From assembly GCA_033807775.1 (NCBI GenBank), contig CM066314.1:39546001-39610000 (forward strand): DNA of 64,000 bases, read 5' to 3'. The position numbers and the translations under genes are program-made. This stretch comes from Saussurea involucrata (Eukaryota; Streptophyta; Magnoliopsida; Asterales; Asteraceae). The first letter of the stretch is position 1. Every line of letters begins with the position of its first letter. Shown here in pieces: positions 11,113-22,700 of this stretch. Under the pieces are notes generated by a model. It ran no database searches and was not told where the DNA came from. It saw nothing but the letters and a program-made list of their open reading frames with translations.

Positions 11113-12815
11113 CGGCGGCGGGAGAGAGAGAGTCGTTAGCGGCAGCCGGGACGTGAAGGTCGGGATCTCTCGTAGTTTTCTGCTGAGTGGTAAGATTCCG
11201 TTTCCTTTACGTTTACTTTTCTTACGTCGTTTTCAATCGCAAACCACCACCGCCGGTGGTGGCTGCCGCCGACGACCACCACTGCCGGAGGTGGCAGTGG
11301 GTGGAGCGTGGACTGTCCAGCCCTAGTGGCTACCTAAACCCGAACCTCATTATCTAAACCGTGACCCGATCGCGAAAATCATAAATCGTTTCAAAAATCG
11401 TCATTTTATGTGGAAAGTATGAATCTGTCACTGTTTTGCGATGGCCATAACTTTTCCGTCGTAGCTCGGATTGGGGCGAATCCGGTGCCCACGGTTCAAG
11501 CTCGGGGTCGGGCACGTTTTCCGTGTTTTAGCAGAAAACTGATTCGGCCTCTAGCTAGATGAAAAAGTGGTCGTAAGTTCAGTGATTCGTCATTTCATGT
11601 GAAAAATTCTGGAATCTGCCATTGCCTTGTGAAAGCCATAACGTTTTGCTCGTAACTCGTATCTGGGTGAGACCAGCGCCAAAAGTTCCCTTTTTGAGTC
11701 TATAAACTTTTCTGTGTTTTGTACGAAGCCCAGTTCGGGACGTAGCATTAGTCAAAATGTCATTTTATACTGAAAGGTGCTGATTTTCGCTGTTCGGGGA
11801 ACTGTTTTTGTAAAATCCATAATAAATGGTAGAAAAATCGTTAGGAGGCGTATAATATGTCTTTGGAACCCTAACTCATAGTACTTTCCCGACCATGTAA
11901 TAATATTGAGGATTTACTGGGTTTAAGGAGGTCGAAACAGGTCCCGAACAGACCTGTTTGGCGAGACCGGGAAGTAGTTTTAGTGACGGTTTAAGCGGGT
12001 GTCGTGTCGTAGGGTCCGGGTCTCGTATTGATACGTTTTAACGTGCGTTTAGGTGCTGGGAAGTGACCGTAAGTGGGAAGCTTGAATTTGTATTGTTGAG
12101 CTAGGCGCGCATTCGAGGTGAGTTCTCCCACTATAACTAATGTCGGTTATTTTTACATTACGTTGTGTATGTATGTGGTAGTTCTATTTGCTTTTGATGC
12201 GGGGTTAAATAGTGGGGTGTCTAGTCGGACCTTATTGTTGTGACTACGCGGGTGGCGTAGGAGTTCGGCGGGGCCGAGGGTCACATACGCGGGTGGCGTA
12301 GTAATTCGGTGGGACCGAGGATCCGGCGGGGCCGGAGATTTTATACGCGGGTGGCGTAGAGACTCGGTGGGACCGGGGATTCGGCGGGGCCGGAGATGTT
12401 ATCATGTGGTCGGTGGGACCGACTTGTGCCTTTTAGGTGGGTGGGTGTGGATATACATGTTTATGATTTGTTCGTAGACTTGTATGCTGTTTATGTGCAA
12501 TTACCTGTTTATGGTGGTGTGGAAATAACTGTGTTACTTATGGTGTTGAATTCACTAAGCTTCGTGCTTACCCTTTCCCAATAGATTGTGGTTTCAGGTA
12601 CGGGCGGCTCCAAGGCGTGACGAGTACACACTGGCGCGCGAGGAGAGCTGGTTGCTTTATGGTGTTTAATAATTAAACGTTTATTCCGCTGGTTTTTATT
12701 ATGAAGATATTAATTATTAGTTTGCAAACGAAACGTTGGGATCATTTAATGAGTTGTTATAAATGAAATGTTTATTTAAAAATTTAAATTTGCTTGTAAT
12801 TTTTGGGACGTTACA
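10588..12815 (+). repeat. 5' LTR of the Gypsy element (2228 bp)
   Basis: TGTAAAGCCC ... GACGTTACA. Contains a poly-G tract near 10734, a GA-rich stretch (11035-11135), and a run of mini-hairpins (12243-12425). By eye it differs from the 3' LTR by around ten substitutions and a few small indels. The ORFs read through the GA-rich and proline-rich part are duplicated in both LTRs and are not genes. Confidence 0.93.
12243..12425 (+). repeat. Nine mini-hairpins with GGG loops in the LTR
   Basis: Three copies of TACGC-gggtg-GCGTA alternate with six stems of the type TCGGC-ggg-GCCGA, TCGGT-ggg-ACCGA, TCCGGC-ggg-GCCGGA and GTCGGT-ggg-ACCGAC. The C/G and T/A forms covary across the ggg loop. The same block lies at about 18350-18532 in the 3' LTR, where one stem is broken (accga changed to acaga). 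Structure at the RNA or DNA level is likely; the role is unknown. Confidence 0.8.
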
Positions 12816-12818
12816 ACT

Positions 12819-12830
12819 TGGTATCAGAGC
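12819..12830 (+). promoter_or_regulatory. Primer-binding site, initiator tRNA-Met
   Basis: TGGTATCAGAGC, complementary to the 3' end of plant initiator tRNA-Met, 3 bp after the 5' LTR. Confidence 0.95.
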
Positions 12831-15800
12831 ACGGCTTGAGTGAATCAAACGCATTTCGGTGTGTTTGATCTCAAGTTTGCGGCTATAAAAATTTTCTTTA
12901 AAGTTTTTTTGGGAAATAAAAAAGAAGGAAAATCCGTTTGAGAAACGGTGATCGGAGGCGCAGTGTGTACAGTCAGCCGGAGCCAAAGGGGAAAGGTACA
13001 GTACTTAGTGTTTTATTGCTTTCTAGATCATAGAGTATGCATGCTAGATTGCCTGTTGTGGACACTATGATGTATGTTGTACTGCTTGCTATTAGGAATT
13101 CATGCTAATTATGATAGGTTACTAAGTGGATGCCCTCTAAGTTGTATGCAGTAAGAGATTTATAGCCTTAGAATATTTGATTTAGTTCTATTGCGCAGCT
13201 CTTGTTTGAGTCCAACCGTTCTAGGATAGAATCTTGTATTCGAATGTCTATTTATTTCGCACTGCATATAATCGGGTATTCGCGAGGTCGCTCGTTATAA
13301 TTAGTAGGGATTCGGTAGTAGCAAGGGTAGTGGGATAAGAGGAAGTTCCTAGAGAGCTGGGAAGGGTGTTTATGTATGAGTATGTGTGCTAGATTGCTTT
13401 CTAGAACATAGGAGTATGTATGCTAAATTGCTTGGTGCTTATTACACTGTATTGCATGTTTGTTGCTTGCTAATAGGAGGTTATGCTAGCCTTGATAGGT
13501 TGTTAGGTGGATGCACTATAGGTCGTATGCGGTAGGAACCGAATAGCCTTAGAATGTCGGATTTGGTTCTATTGCGCAGCTCTTGTTTGAGTCCAACCGT
13601 TGTAGGATAGAATCTTACATTCGAATGTCTATCTGGTTTGCACTGTGTGCGACTGTGCATTCGCGAGGCGACTCGTCATGACTAGTAGAAATTTCGTTGT
13701 AGCAAGGGTAGTGGTGGGGATGGAATTCCTAGGGAGCTAGGAAGAGTGAGTATATATGCCGGTGCGGGCATATGTGTGTAGTTGCGGCGAGGAACTACTT
13801 GGACCCCTCGGGATGGGACTCGGAACGAGCGATGATAGGTGTGGAAGGTAGTAGTAGAGCTCCTACTACCGGAAGCACAGGATCAGTGCTCGAGTCGGGA
13901 AAGTCGCGAGGAATCCAAGGGGTTGGGCGTGAGTGTTGTTAGTGTGCGTTGTTATGTGCTGATAACGCGTTGTATTATCTACCCAGAATAGCCGTCACGA
14001 GGAGAGACAACTATAGTAGATCCACTGGTACAGGTGTGTACTTGATGTGCTTTGATGGGATGATCGTTGGGGTAGTGACGAAGGTTGTAAATTAGTAGTC
14101 ATTGGAATAAAAGGACGATTCTAGTATTAGTCACTTGGAGTGACGATAAGGATGATGTTTGTTTCGGGCCAAGATGGATGATTGTGCTAGAATCATAGGC
14201 TTATAGAGCCGACTTTGATTTGAGGAAAAATCGCAGGGATTATTTGACGTAATTTCCCAACTTGCCTAAGAGGTTTAAATGTCCGGATGACGTTAGTGGA
14301 TCGAAGAGATTTGGAGGAGTAGGAGTCGAGGCGTAGAATGCCGACTGAGTCATGCACAAAGTTTGATTTTGAAATAGATTGCATTAACAAATTCTTGTGT
14401 TTCAAATCATTTTTATGGATGGTGTTTTGAAATTTTGGGAAGTGTTTAGCACACGCACAAGATTTTGAAATATGGTTTTGAAAGTGTATAAAACCGTTTT
14501 ATCACGGGAGTGCAAGCTTTGTTAGAATTTGTCTCATTTCGTTATTTTTTAACGGTTCTTTCGGGTATGATGATATCCGTGTTTTGTGGTGTTTAAAATG
14601 TTGGGCAAGTGACTACGGCTTGTGACTTTAACATTGGAACTCCTCCACATATGTTAGAGTTGAGACGGAAAGTTACATTCCACGATGTCTGTATAAAGCT
14701 ATTTGAGTGATTCGGTTAAAATAAGTTTTGTTTTACGGCATGTTGAGTCGTGTGGGTTTAATTTCACGAGGTGCATATATTATTTGTTTATGTGACCATT
14801 TGGGGAAATCTTAAAAATCAATTTAAAGAACCCCACCTTTTGAGATTTTACGAGATTTTAGTCGATATTTTCAAATGGTGGAAACGGATTGGTTTTTTAT
14901 CTTAAGTTTGAAACTTACACGAGACAGTTGTGTTTTAACAAAAATATATTTGTAAATCGTTTTATCGTTTTGTATGACTAGCCGACGTGCGTAAAATTTG
15001 TTGGTGAACCCTGTGCCACGACATTTTATGTTTAAAAAGAGAAATTTTGGGGTCAAATGTCGTGGGACTGATTTTGAAATTATGTGCACACTTTTGTCGC
15101 ACCCGGTGTAAGGTCGAGTGGTTACTTTAAGTACATGTCATGAGTCAATCCATACTAGAACCGTGACGGTTCATTTTTAAAAGAAATTATTCATTACGCT
15201 TTTTGTTTTGTAAGTAAACTGAACGGCAATGGAATGATTTTCAACATGATTTTTACTATGTGAGACGAGCGTGTCCATTTTTGCGTAACTACCGACCTGG
15301 TAATAGTAGTTTTAGTGCATATGATCTTTTTGAAATGAAAAATCTTGACGTTGAAAATATTTTGTAAATGATTTTGTAAACCAATCGGGAAATGCACTTT
15401 TAAGTGTTATGTGTCATTTTGAGAATTTTAAGGGTGTGAGTCCTTTTGGAAAACTCTTTTGTTTAACTCGTGTTGAGTTTGGGACTAATGTTGATTTTAG
15501 AGTATTGCTTGCTTAAACTTTATTTAAACGCGTTTTTGACCGACTTATGGGTCAATTGCACGGTTTTTAATGGCTCGATGTGGAGTTTTGTTGATGGGTT
15601 GTTTTGTTGCACAGTTTTGCACTTATTGCACGTTGAGTATTTACATGTTGGGTGAGTGAGTCATTCCGGGATAGGCATGTTGTTGGTAGACTGTTTTGCA
15701 TTGGATCCTTGGTCACGTCAGTCAGTCGTTGGTAATGGTCGGTTGGGTATCTCGGGGTGGGACTCCGGTATTCATGTGTTATGACATTGACTTTCCAGTA

Positions 15801-16489
15801 GGCACTGAGAGGATTTAGTCTTGGGCACTTACCTGAGAGGTAGTTCCGATGTGCCGGGCTTTGAGACGTACCTGGGAGGTAGGCGTTAAGGCGTATCTTG
15901 ATACGGTGTAATTAGGTTTCCTAGAGCAAGCGTGGAGGTTTAGTAGACGGGGGAAGATCGGGTATTCCACGCGTGTTGTTAGTGTAGACCGAATAGTGTC
16001 GGTTAAGGGAATGATGCCCTTTGTAATTAAGAGAATAAATGCGCAGTAACCTTTTTGAAGTAAGTAGTATATTTAGGTGTCAAATTTTGGGCTTGAGGCC
16101 AAACACCTTTAGTGTAATCGGGGATTTGTAGCCGATTTTAAAATAATTATGGTGATGGTAGTAGTAACCCTGAGATGCTTAATTGTGATGAATGGTTATG
16201 GTGGAATGACCTTCGTGGGTGATTATAAGTTTACTGGTTTGATGATCCGTGTGAAATAAATTTTGGGAGTCTATTAGAACTCGTGGAAGTTAATCGGCAG
16301 TAATAGTAGGAATGATCGGTTTCGAGTATCCTATAAGGTATAGTGGTGAGCACCTTTAGAATGGTTAGAGCTTGAAAGTTGAATCGGGATGTGTGGAACA
16401 TCTAAGGTTGGGAGGCAACCGAAGTCGTTTAACTAGGAATGATTCCAGTTGTTGGAGTGTTCTTCCAATCATAATTTCAGTGTTCTTGA
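12831..16489 (+). other. Non-coding interior of the Gypsy derivative, with a ~380-bp tandem duplication
   Basis: No readable gag, protease, reverse transcriptase or integrase. Two diverged copies of a unit of about 380 bp lie at roughly 13021-13400 and 13401-13760, anchored by the shared word ctattgcgcagctcttg at about 13189 and 13569. The remainder is low-information sequence with frequent stops in all frames. Confidence 0.65.
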
Positions 16490-16675
16490 AGGAGCTTTGT
16501 TGGTAAGAAAAGTATTCGAGAAATTTTTAGACGGTATGAGAAATTTAGATTCCAGTTAGTGGAAGTCCAGTGGCAACACCGAAAGGGTTCCGAGTGGACG
16601 TGGGAGCCCGAAGTGGAGATGCGCGAGAACTATCCCGAGTTATTTGTCGGTCGAGACTTCGAGGACGAAGTCTAA
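16490..16675 (+). pseudogene. C-terminal remnant of Gypsy chromovirus pol
   Basis: The frame ending in TAA at 16673-16675 reads VQWQHRKGSEWTWEPE then MRENYPELF and a short acidic end. This is the signature tail of plant chromovirus integrase/pol, normally placed right before the polypurine tract, as here. A stop codon sits at 16487-16489 in the same frame, and upstream homology fades. It identifies the parent lineage of an otherwise non-coding element. Confidence 0.85.
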
Positions 16676-16680
16676 TCCAA

Positions 16681-16692
16681 GCGGGGGAGAGT
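16681..16692 (+). promoter_or_regulatory. Polypurine tract
   Basis: gcgggggagagt immediately upstream of the 3' LTR; expected primer for plus-strand DNA synthesis. Confidence 0.85.
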
Positions 16693-17178
16693 TGTAAAGC
16701 CCGTATTCCGGTACGTATAAATATTCTCCCTTTAAATCTTTCTCGTTGCTTAAATAAAATTTTCAATGATTTTCCTTCGGGATTTTTTTTAGTTATCGCG
16801 AGTTAGCACCGTTGACCCTAAGTGCTAATTTTCTAGTAAGGGGGGGGGGGGTTTAAAGAGCTTTTGTAAATTGTTGAGGGACCAAAATGTTAAAGGGCCA
16901 AAATCCAATAAGGGGGAGGTCGGCCCATGCACATTGACGAGCCCCTTCTTCTTCTTTTTTTTGTTGTGTTTGGATCTCGTGGGTAGCAAGCAAAAGAAGA
17001 AAGGAATGAAAAACGAGAAAAAAAAACCTACCCCCTCTCTCGGCCGAACACCTCCTCCCCATTCCTTTTTTTTCTGCCGCTGCGTTTCCACCGGAACCAC
17101 CACCAGCAGCGGCCAGCCGCCGGCGCTGCTGTCCGCCGGCGAGAGAGAGAGCAGCGGCGGGAGAGGGAGAGAGCAGCG

Positions 17179-17215
<37 letters not shown>

Positions 17216-18922
17216 GCGGCGGGAGAGAGAGAGTCGTTAGCGGCAGCCGGGACGTGAAGGTCGGGATCTCTCGTAGTTTTCTGCTGAGTGGTAAGATTCC
17301 GTTCCTTTACGTTTACTTTTCTTACGTCGTTTTCAATCGCAAACCACCACCGCCGGTGGTGGCTGCCGCCGACGACCACCACTGCCGGAGGTGGCAGTGG
17401 GTGGAGCGTGGACTGTCCAGCCCTAGTGGCTACCTAAACCCGAACCTCATTATCTAAACCGTGACCCGATCGCGAAAATCATAAATCATAAATCGTTTCA
17501 AAAATCGTCATTTTATGTGGAAAGTATGAATCTGTCACTGTTTTGCGATGGCCATAACTTTTCCGTCGTAGCTCGGATTGGAGCGAATCCGGTGCCCACG
17601 GTTCAAGCTCGGGGTCGGGCACGTTTTCCGTGTTTTAGCAGAAAACTGATTCGGCCTCTAGCTAGATGAAAAAGTGGTCGTAAGTTCAGTGATTCGTCAT
17701 TTCATGTGAAAAATTCTGGAATCTGCCATTGCCTTGTGAAAGCCATAACGTTTTGCTCGTAACTCGTATCTGGGTGAGACCAGCGCCAAAAGTTCCCTTT
17801 TTGAATCTATAAACTTTTCTCTGTTTTGTGCGAAGCCCAGTTCGGGACGTAGCATTAGTCAAAATGTCATTTTATACTGAAAGGTGCTGATTTTCGCTGT
17901 TCGGGGAACTGTTTTTGTAAAATCCATAATAAATGGTAGAAAGATCGTTAGGAGGCGTATAATATGTCTTTGGAACCCTAACTCATAGTACTTTCCCGAC
18001 CATGTAATAATATTGAGGATTTACTGGGTTTAAGGAGGTCGAAACAGGTCCCGAACAGACCTGTTTGGCGAGACCGGGAAGTAGTTTTAGTGACGGTTTA
18101 AGCGGGTGTCGTGTCGTAGGGTCCGGGTCTCGTATTGATACGTTTTAACGTGCGTTTAGGTGCTGGGAAGTGACCGTAAGTGGGAAGCTTGAATTTGTAT
18201 TGTTGAGCTAGGCGCGCATTCGAGGTGAGTTCTCCCACTATAACTAATGTCGGTTATTTTTACATTACGTTGTGTATGTATGTGGTAGTTCTATTTGCTT
18301 TTGATGCGGGGTTAAATAGTGGGGTGTCTAGTCGGACCTTATTGTTGTGACTACGCGGGTGGCGTAGGAGTTCGGCGGGGCCGAGGGTCACATACGCGGG
18401 TGGCGTAGTAATTCGGTGGGACAGAGGATCCGGCGGGGCCGGAGATTTTATACGCGGGTGGCGTAGAGACTCGGTGGGACCGGGGATTCGGCGGGGCCGG
18501 AGATGTTATCATGTGGTCGGTGGGACCGACTTGTGCCTTTTAGGTGGGTGGGTGTGGATATACATGTTTATGATTTGTTCGTAGACTTGTATGCTGTTTA
18601 TGTGCAATTACCTGTTTATGGTGGTGTGGAAATAACTGTGTTACTTATGGTGTTGAATTCACTAAGCTTCGTGCTTACCCTTTCCCAATAGATTGTGGTT
18701 TCAGGTACGGGCGGCTCCAAGGCGTGACGAGTACAAACTGGCGCGCGAGGAGAGCTGGTTGCTTTATGGTGTTTAATAATTAAACGTTTATTCCGCTGGT
18801 TTTTATTATGAAGATATTAATTATGAGTTTGCAAACGAAACGTTGGGATCATTTAATGAGTTGTTATAAATGAAATGTTTATTTAAAAATTTAAATTTGC
18901 TTGTAATTTTTGGGACGTTACA
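16693..18922 (+). repeat. 3' LTR of the Gypsy element (2230 bp)
   Basis: Near-identical copy of 10588-12815 with the same TGTAAAGCCC and GACGTTACA ends, followed by the TSD copy ttatc. It carries an extra cataaat unit near 17480 and a few point differences. Confidence 0.93.
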
Positions 18923-18927
18923 TTATC

Positions 18928-19010
18928 CCAATCAATTAATATATCAATATCAATCAATAAATAAATAATTAAATATATCTATATATATTATCAATATATA
19001 TATAGATGAA
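18928..19010. repeat. AT-rich remainder of the split repeat unit
   Basis: Continues the tail of the repeat interrupted at 10587 (ccaatcaattaatatatc), then AT-rich words up to the MITE. Confidence 0.6.
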
Positions 19011-19328
19011 GGTTCAAACGAGGAGCGCACCAAAACGTGAGAACGTGAGGAGCAATTGACAGTTATGAATCACATGTGATTGGCAGTTGTGGATCACATG
19101 TGATTCACAACTGATCTGGAGGAGCAATTGACAGTTATGAATCACATATGATTAACAGTTGTGAATCATTAATGATCCGCGACTTGCCACCTCGCGCCAC
19201 GCCTCGCGCCACATCTTGCGCGAATTTTCGATTTGTTCCGATTATTTAGCAGTTGTTGATCACATGTGATCAGAAGCATGGGAGTGCTCCTCACGTTCTC
19301 TTAAATTGATGCGCTCCTCGTTTGAACC
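19011..19328. mobile_element. Foldback MITE (~318 bp)
   Basis: The ends ggttcaaacgaggagcgca and the inverse tgcgctcctcgtttgaacc form a 19-bp inverted repeat. Internally gaggagcaattgacagttatg occurs twice among cacatgtgat words that can also pair. No ORF. No TSD is obvious because both sides are simple repeats. The parent transposon family was not identified. Confidence 0.75.
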
Positions 19329-19329
19329 C

Positions 19330-19396
<67 letters not shown>
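19329..19396. repeat. (TC)n(TA)n microsatellite
   Basis: A TC run followed by a TA run, directly left of MULE A. The mirror arrangement (TA)n(GA)n lies directly right of it at 37111-37175. Confidence 0.9.
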
Positions 19397-19398
<2 letters not shown>

Positions 19399-19406
19399 TC
19401 AACATA

Positions 19407-19461
19407 GGCGAAATTTGCAAACCATGCAGATCATGCAAACTTTGCAAACCAACCATAGCCA
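19407..19461 (+). repeat. Left terminal inverted repeat of MULE A
   Basis: Pairs with 37045-37100 with a 4-5 bp indel near the tip. It contains the direct repeat TTTGCAAACCA twice, a plausible transposase-binding module. Confidence 0.85.
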
Positions 19462-19735
19462 TTAGATCTAATTAATTTTAATTATATTAATTTTAATTAA
19501 AAAGGGTAGGTTAGTAATTGGCTAAATCATCCGATATTGATTAATGTTATATTAATTATTGTTGGTTTGGTAACTGCCGATTTCATGGGGATTCTGTTTT
19601 CAAATCGTAGGCAGTTATCATTTTTAGAACTCTAATCATTTATATCCATTATTTTCTGCATATTAAATCTGTCGCCGAAAGTATATCCCTGTCCGTTTAC
19701 ATCTTCAAGCCGGAATATTATTTTTTGTTGAATCA

Positions 19736-22700
19736 ATGGAACATTCGTACTCAATGAATGAGGAAACCGTCAATGATGTCTATGGATCATGTTCCCGTGT
19801 TCGTGATGAAGAACCGTCCTTCGTTGAAACCGATTTCGTAGACTCTCCAGTGAAAACACAACACATTTCGGTGTCAAGGAAACCAATGAAAAAAATATTG
19901 TTGATCCGAATAATGATGGTATCGAATAGTTTTTTTGTTGTTGTCAATTTTATGTATTTTTTGTTATACCCGACGTGTATGTTGATTCGTTTACTGTGCC
20001 TTAATGATTCCATCGAATATGTATTTTTTTGACAATTTTATGTATTATTTCTTTCCAACTTATTTTATATTTTTGTGTTTATTGTGCATTCATTGCTCTC
20101 AATTTTCTGTATTCGTTCTATGTATCGGTGGTCAAACAGAAAAGTTTGACACACACGTATAAAATTAGTTGTTTAAAAATATAGGCTTCAATCATTAAAA
20201 TTCCTTTCTAACAGTTTTAGTATTAATTTTAGGTCTTCATTAGTGCACCATGTTGTTAATTTTAAATACCTTTGTTTACTGTCTTATTAATGTGATGTGG
20301 TGAATTATGCTTTAATCCGAAACATTTTATTCATATGCTTTTTATTTTACTTAATACCGTATTTCAATCATTTTATTGCTAATTTGCATAGTTCTGTTAA
20401 ATATACTTTCTTTTATTGTCTAGATGTTAATTACGATGAGATTCGAAAAGCTGATGGGTCAAAGTATTTCATGCCGGATGTTTCTAGTGAATGCACACTC
20501 AAGATTGGTGATCTTTTCATCAATCACATAGCAACTGAGAGGTGTTATAGGAATTACGTTGAAAAAGCAGGGTTTGATGTTAGGCTTTCTAACAAAAAAA
20601 TCAATAGGCAAGGTCGAATTACAACCAGGTATCTTATTTGTAGCAAACAAGGTATACCTACGCCTAAGATTTATGATTCATTAGAACTTCGGTCTGGTTC
20701 TCGCAAAAGACGTAATACTAACTTAAAAAGGACCAGTTGTAAGGCTTGTTTTAAAGTTCATTTTGTTAAGGAAATAAATAGGTATGAGATTTATAAGTTT
20801 GTAGAGTGGCATAACCATGTTCTGTTAAGTGAGCAAGAAATGAGATTTTCACGTAATAGTAGGACACTTTCTTATGCTGAGCAAAAGAATGTGTTTCATT
20901 CATGTGCTCAGAAGGTTGGTGTAAGCAAAGGTCGTAGAATTTGTAATGCATTGATGGGTGGTGTGAGAAATTCTGGTGGAACTGTGAGGGATTATCAGAA
21001 TTATAGGCGTGACATGAATACCTTTGTTGGCAATAAGGATGCCCAGATGCTGATCAACAACATGACAAGTAGGCAACAAATATGTCCGGATTATTTTTTC
21101 GAGTACAAAGTTGATGGTAAAGAGCTCTTTGCTATTTTTTGGGCCGATGAAACCGCACGCATGAATTATCGTGAGTTTGGAGACGTTATATCATTCGATG
21201 CCACATTCCGGACTAACATGTAAGTTATTATTTTTATTGTGTTTTTATAATTCAAATTTGATAAATTGATTGTATCGGGTTCTTATTTAAAAAACTTATA
21301 TGTTAGGCATGCAATGAGTTTTGTTCCTTTTGTTGCGGTTGATAATCACAAGAAAAGTGTGGTTGTCGGTGCGGCTTTGATTTCTGGGGAAACTATTCAT
21401 CATTACTCTTAGATTTTGAAGGCCTTTTTGAAGGCATATGGTCGACTGCCTGTTTTTAACTGACCAGTGTCTTGCCATGAAGAAAGCTATTCCTAAAGTT
21501 TTCCCGGAAAGTAGATATCGTTTGTGCATGTGGCACAAAATGAACAAGGTTGATGATAAGGTATGTTTAACATTTTTTTTGTTTTAAATTGTTGTGATCA
21601 CATTCATTTTTTTATAGTGATGGTATTCATTTATTAATATTAAGTAGTACTGTCATTTTATTTTTGTAGATTAGTGTTTACTTGAAGCATAAGACTTCGT
21701 TTAAAGTGGAGTTGAATAAGTTGGTATGGGATGTCAATATGGATCCTTGTGTCTTTGAGGCTTCTTGGAATGAATTGATGGAAAAATATACATTGGTTGG
21801 AGATTCATGGTTTGAGGAGATGTTCAATATTAAAGAATCTTGGATACCGACATACTTCAAAGATTTTCCTATGTCCGGTTTGATGAAAACAACATCTCGT
21901 TCTGAGAGTATAAATGCATTTTTAATGTATTTCATGCTTTTCACCATGATCTTATGTTGTTTCTTCATTCTTTTGACAATGCCATTGATACTCAACGTAA
22001 AGTGCATGTTTTTTTGGAAGGGTATCCGAGGACATTGCCCCAACTAATCTCGGCAAGGTGAGGCAATTGCCCCAGCTGCTAAAGCGTGCAGCCCTGAGTT
22101 TATCCCCAATGGCCACAAGTTGGAAGCTCCTGGATTCGAACTTGGGGTACTAGCCACATCCCCCACAAGCCTTAACCAGTACGCCACAAGCCTTGTTAAT
22201 GCATGTTGCCGATGAAGTTAAGATGAAATCGACTGTTCCTCGCATGGTGACACTAAGTAAGATTGAAGAGAATGTTACATTGGTGTACTCGCACACTATT
22301 TTTTTCGATTTCCAAGAAGAGTTAAGCCAAGCCATGAATTCATGCATTTGGAGGGTTTTGTTATTGTTGGTGGTACAAAGGTCTACACAATTACTGAAGA
22401 CATTGAAGGGTACGAGGAGGATACAAAATTCACGGTAAAAAAAATATTATTATTTAATTGTTATTTTTTTATATAATAGTTTATGATAATTTTTTATTTT
22501 AGGTGGTTCGTGATTTTGCTCTCGACACTATTGAATGTTCTTGTAATTTTTTGTGCAGAATTGTATTCTTTGTTGTCACGTATTGAAGGTTTTGGTGAAT
22601 GAGAAAGTGAAAACAATACCGGATCGTTATTTGCTTCGTCGTTGGAAGTGTGATTTAATACCGGTGCATTGGTTACCGACGAAAGTTCGTTATGGTGAGG

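Larger units (their letters stand above)
10588..18922 (+). mobile_element. Ty3/Gypsy chromovirus-type LTR retrotransposon, coding region lost
   Basis: Two near-identical 2.2-kb LTRs flank 3.9 kb. The five bases before the left LTR (10583-10587) and after the right LTR (18923-18927) are both ttatc, a perfect TSD. An initiator-Met primer site follows the left LTR and a gggggaga polypurine tract precedes the right one. The interior has no ORF over about 75 codons of credible composition; only the C-terminal tail of pol is recognisable, just before the polypurine tract. It is therefore a large non-autonomous derivative that moved recently, presumably with enzymes supplied in trans. Confidence 0.93.

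Noticed and set aside
12396..12584. A 62-codon ORF repeated identically at 18503-18691
   Set aside because: Lies wholly inside the two LTR copies; identity reflects LTR duplication, not a gene family.
16825..17382. A 185-codon minus-strand ORF and its plus-strand overlaps in the Gypsy LTR
   Set aside because: They span GA/CT-rich low-complexity sequence inside an LTR and recur in the other LTR copy in broken form.
22120..22195. tRNA gene
   Set aside because: A- and B-box-like words occur, but the unit has a poly(A) end and target duplications and no cloverleaf; it is a SINE.
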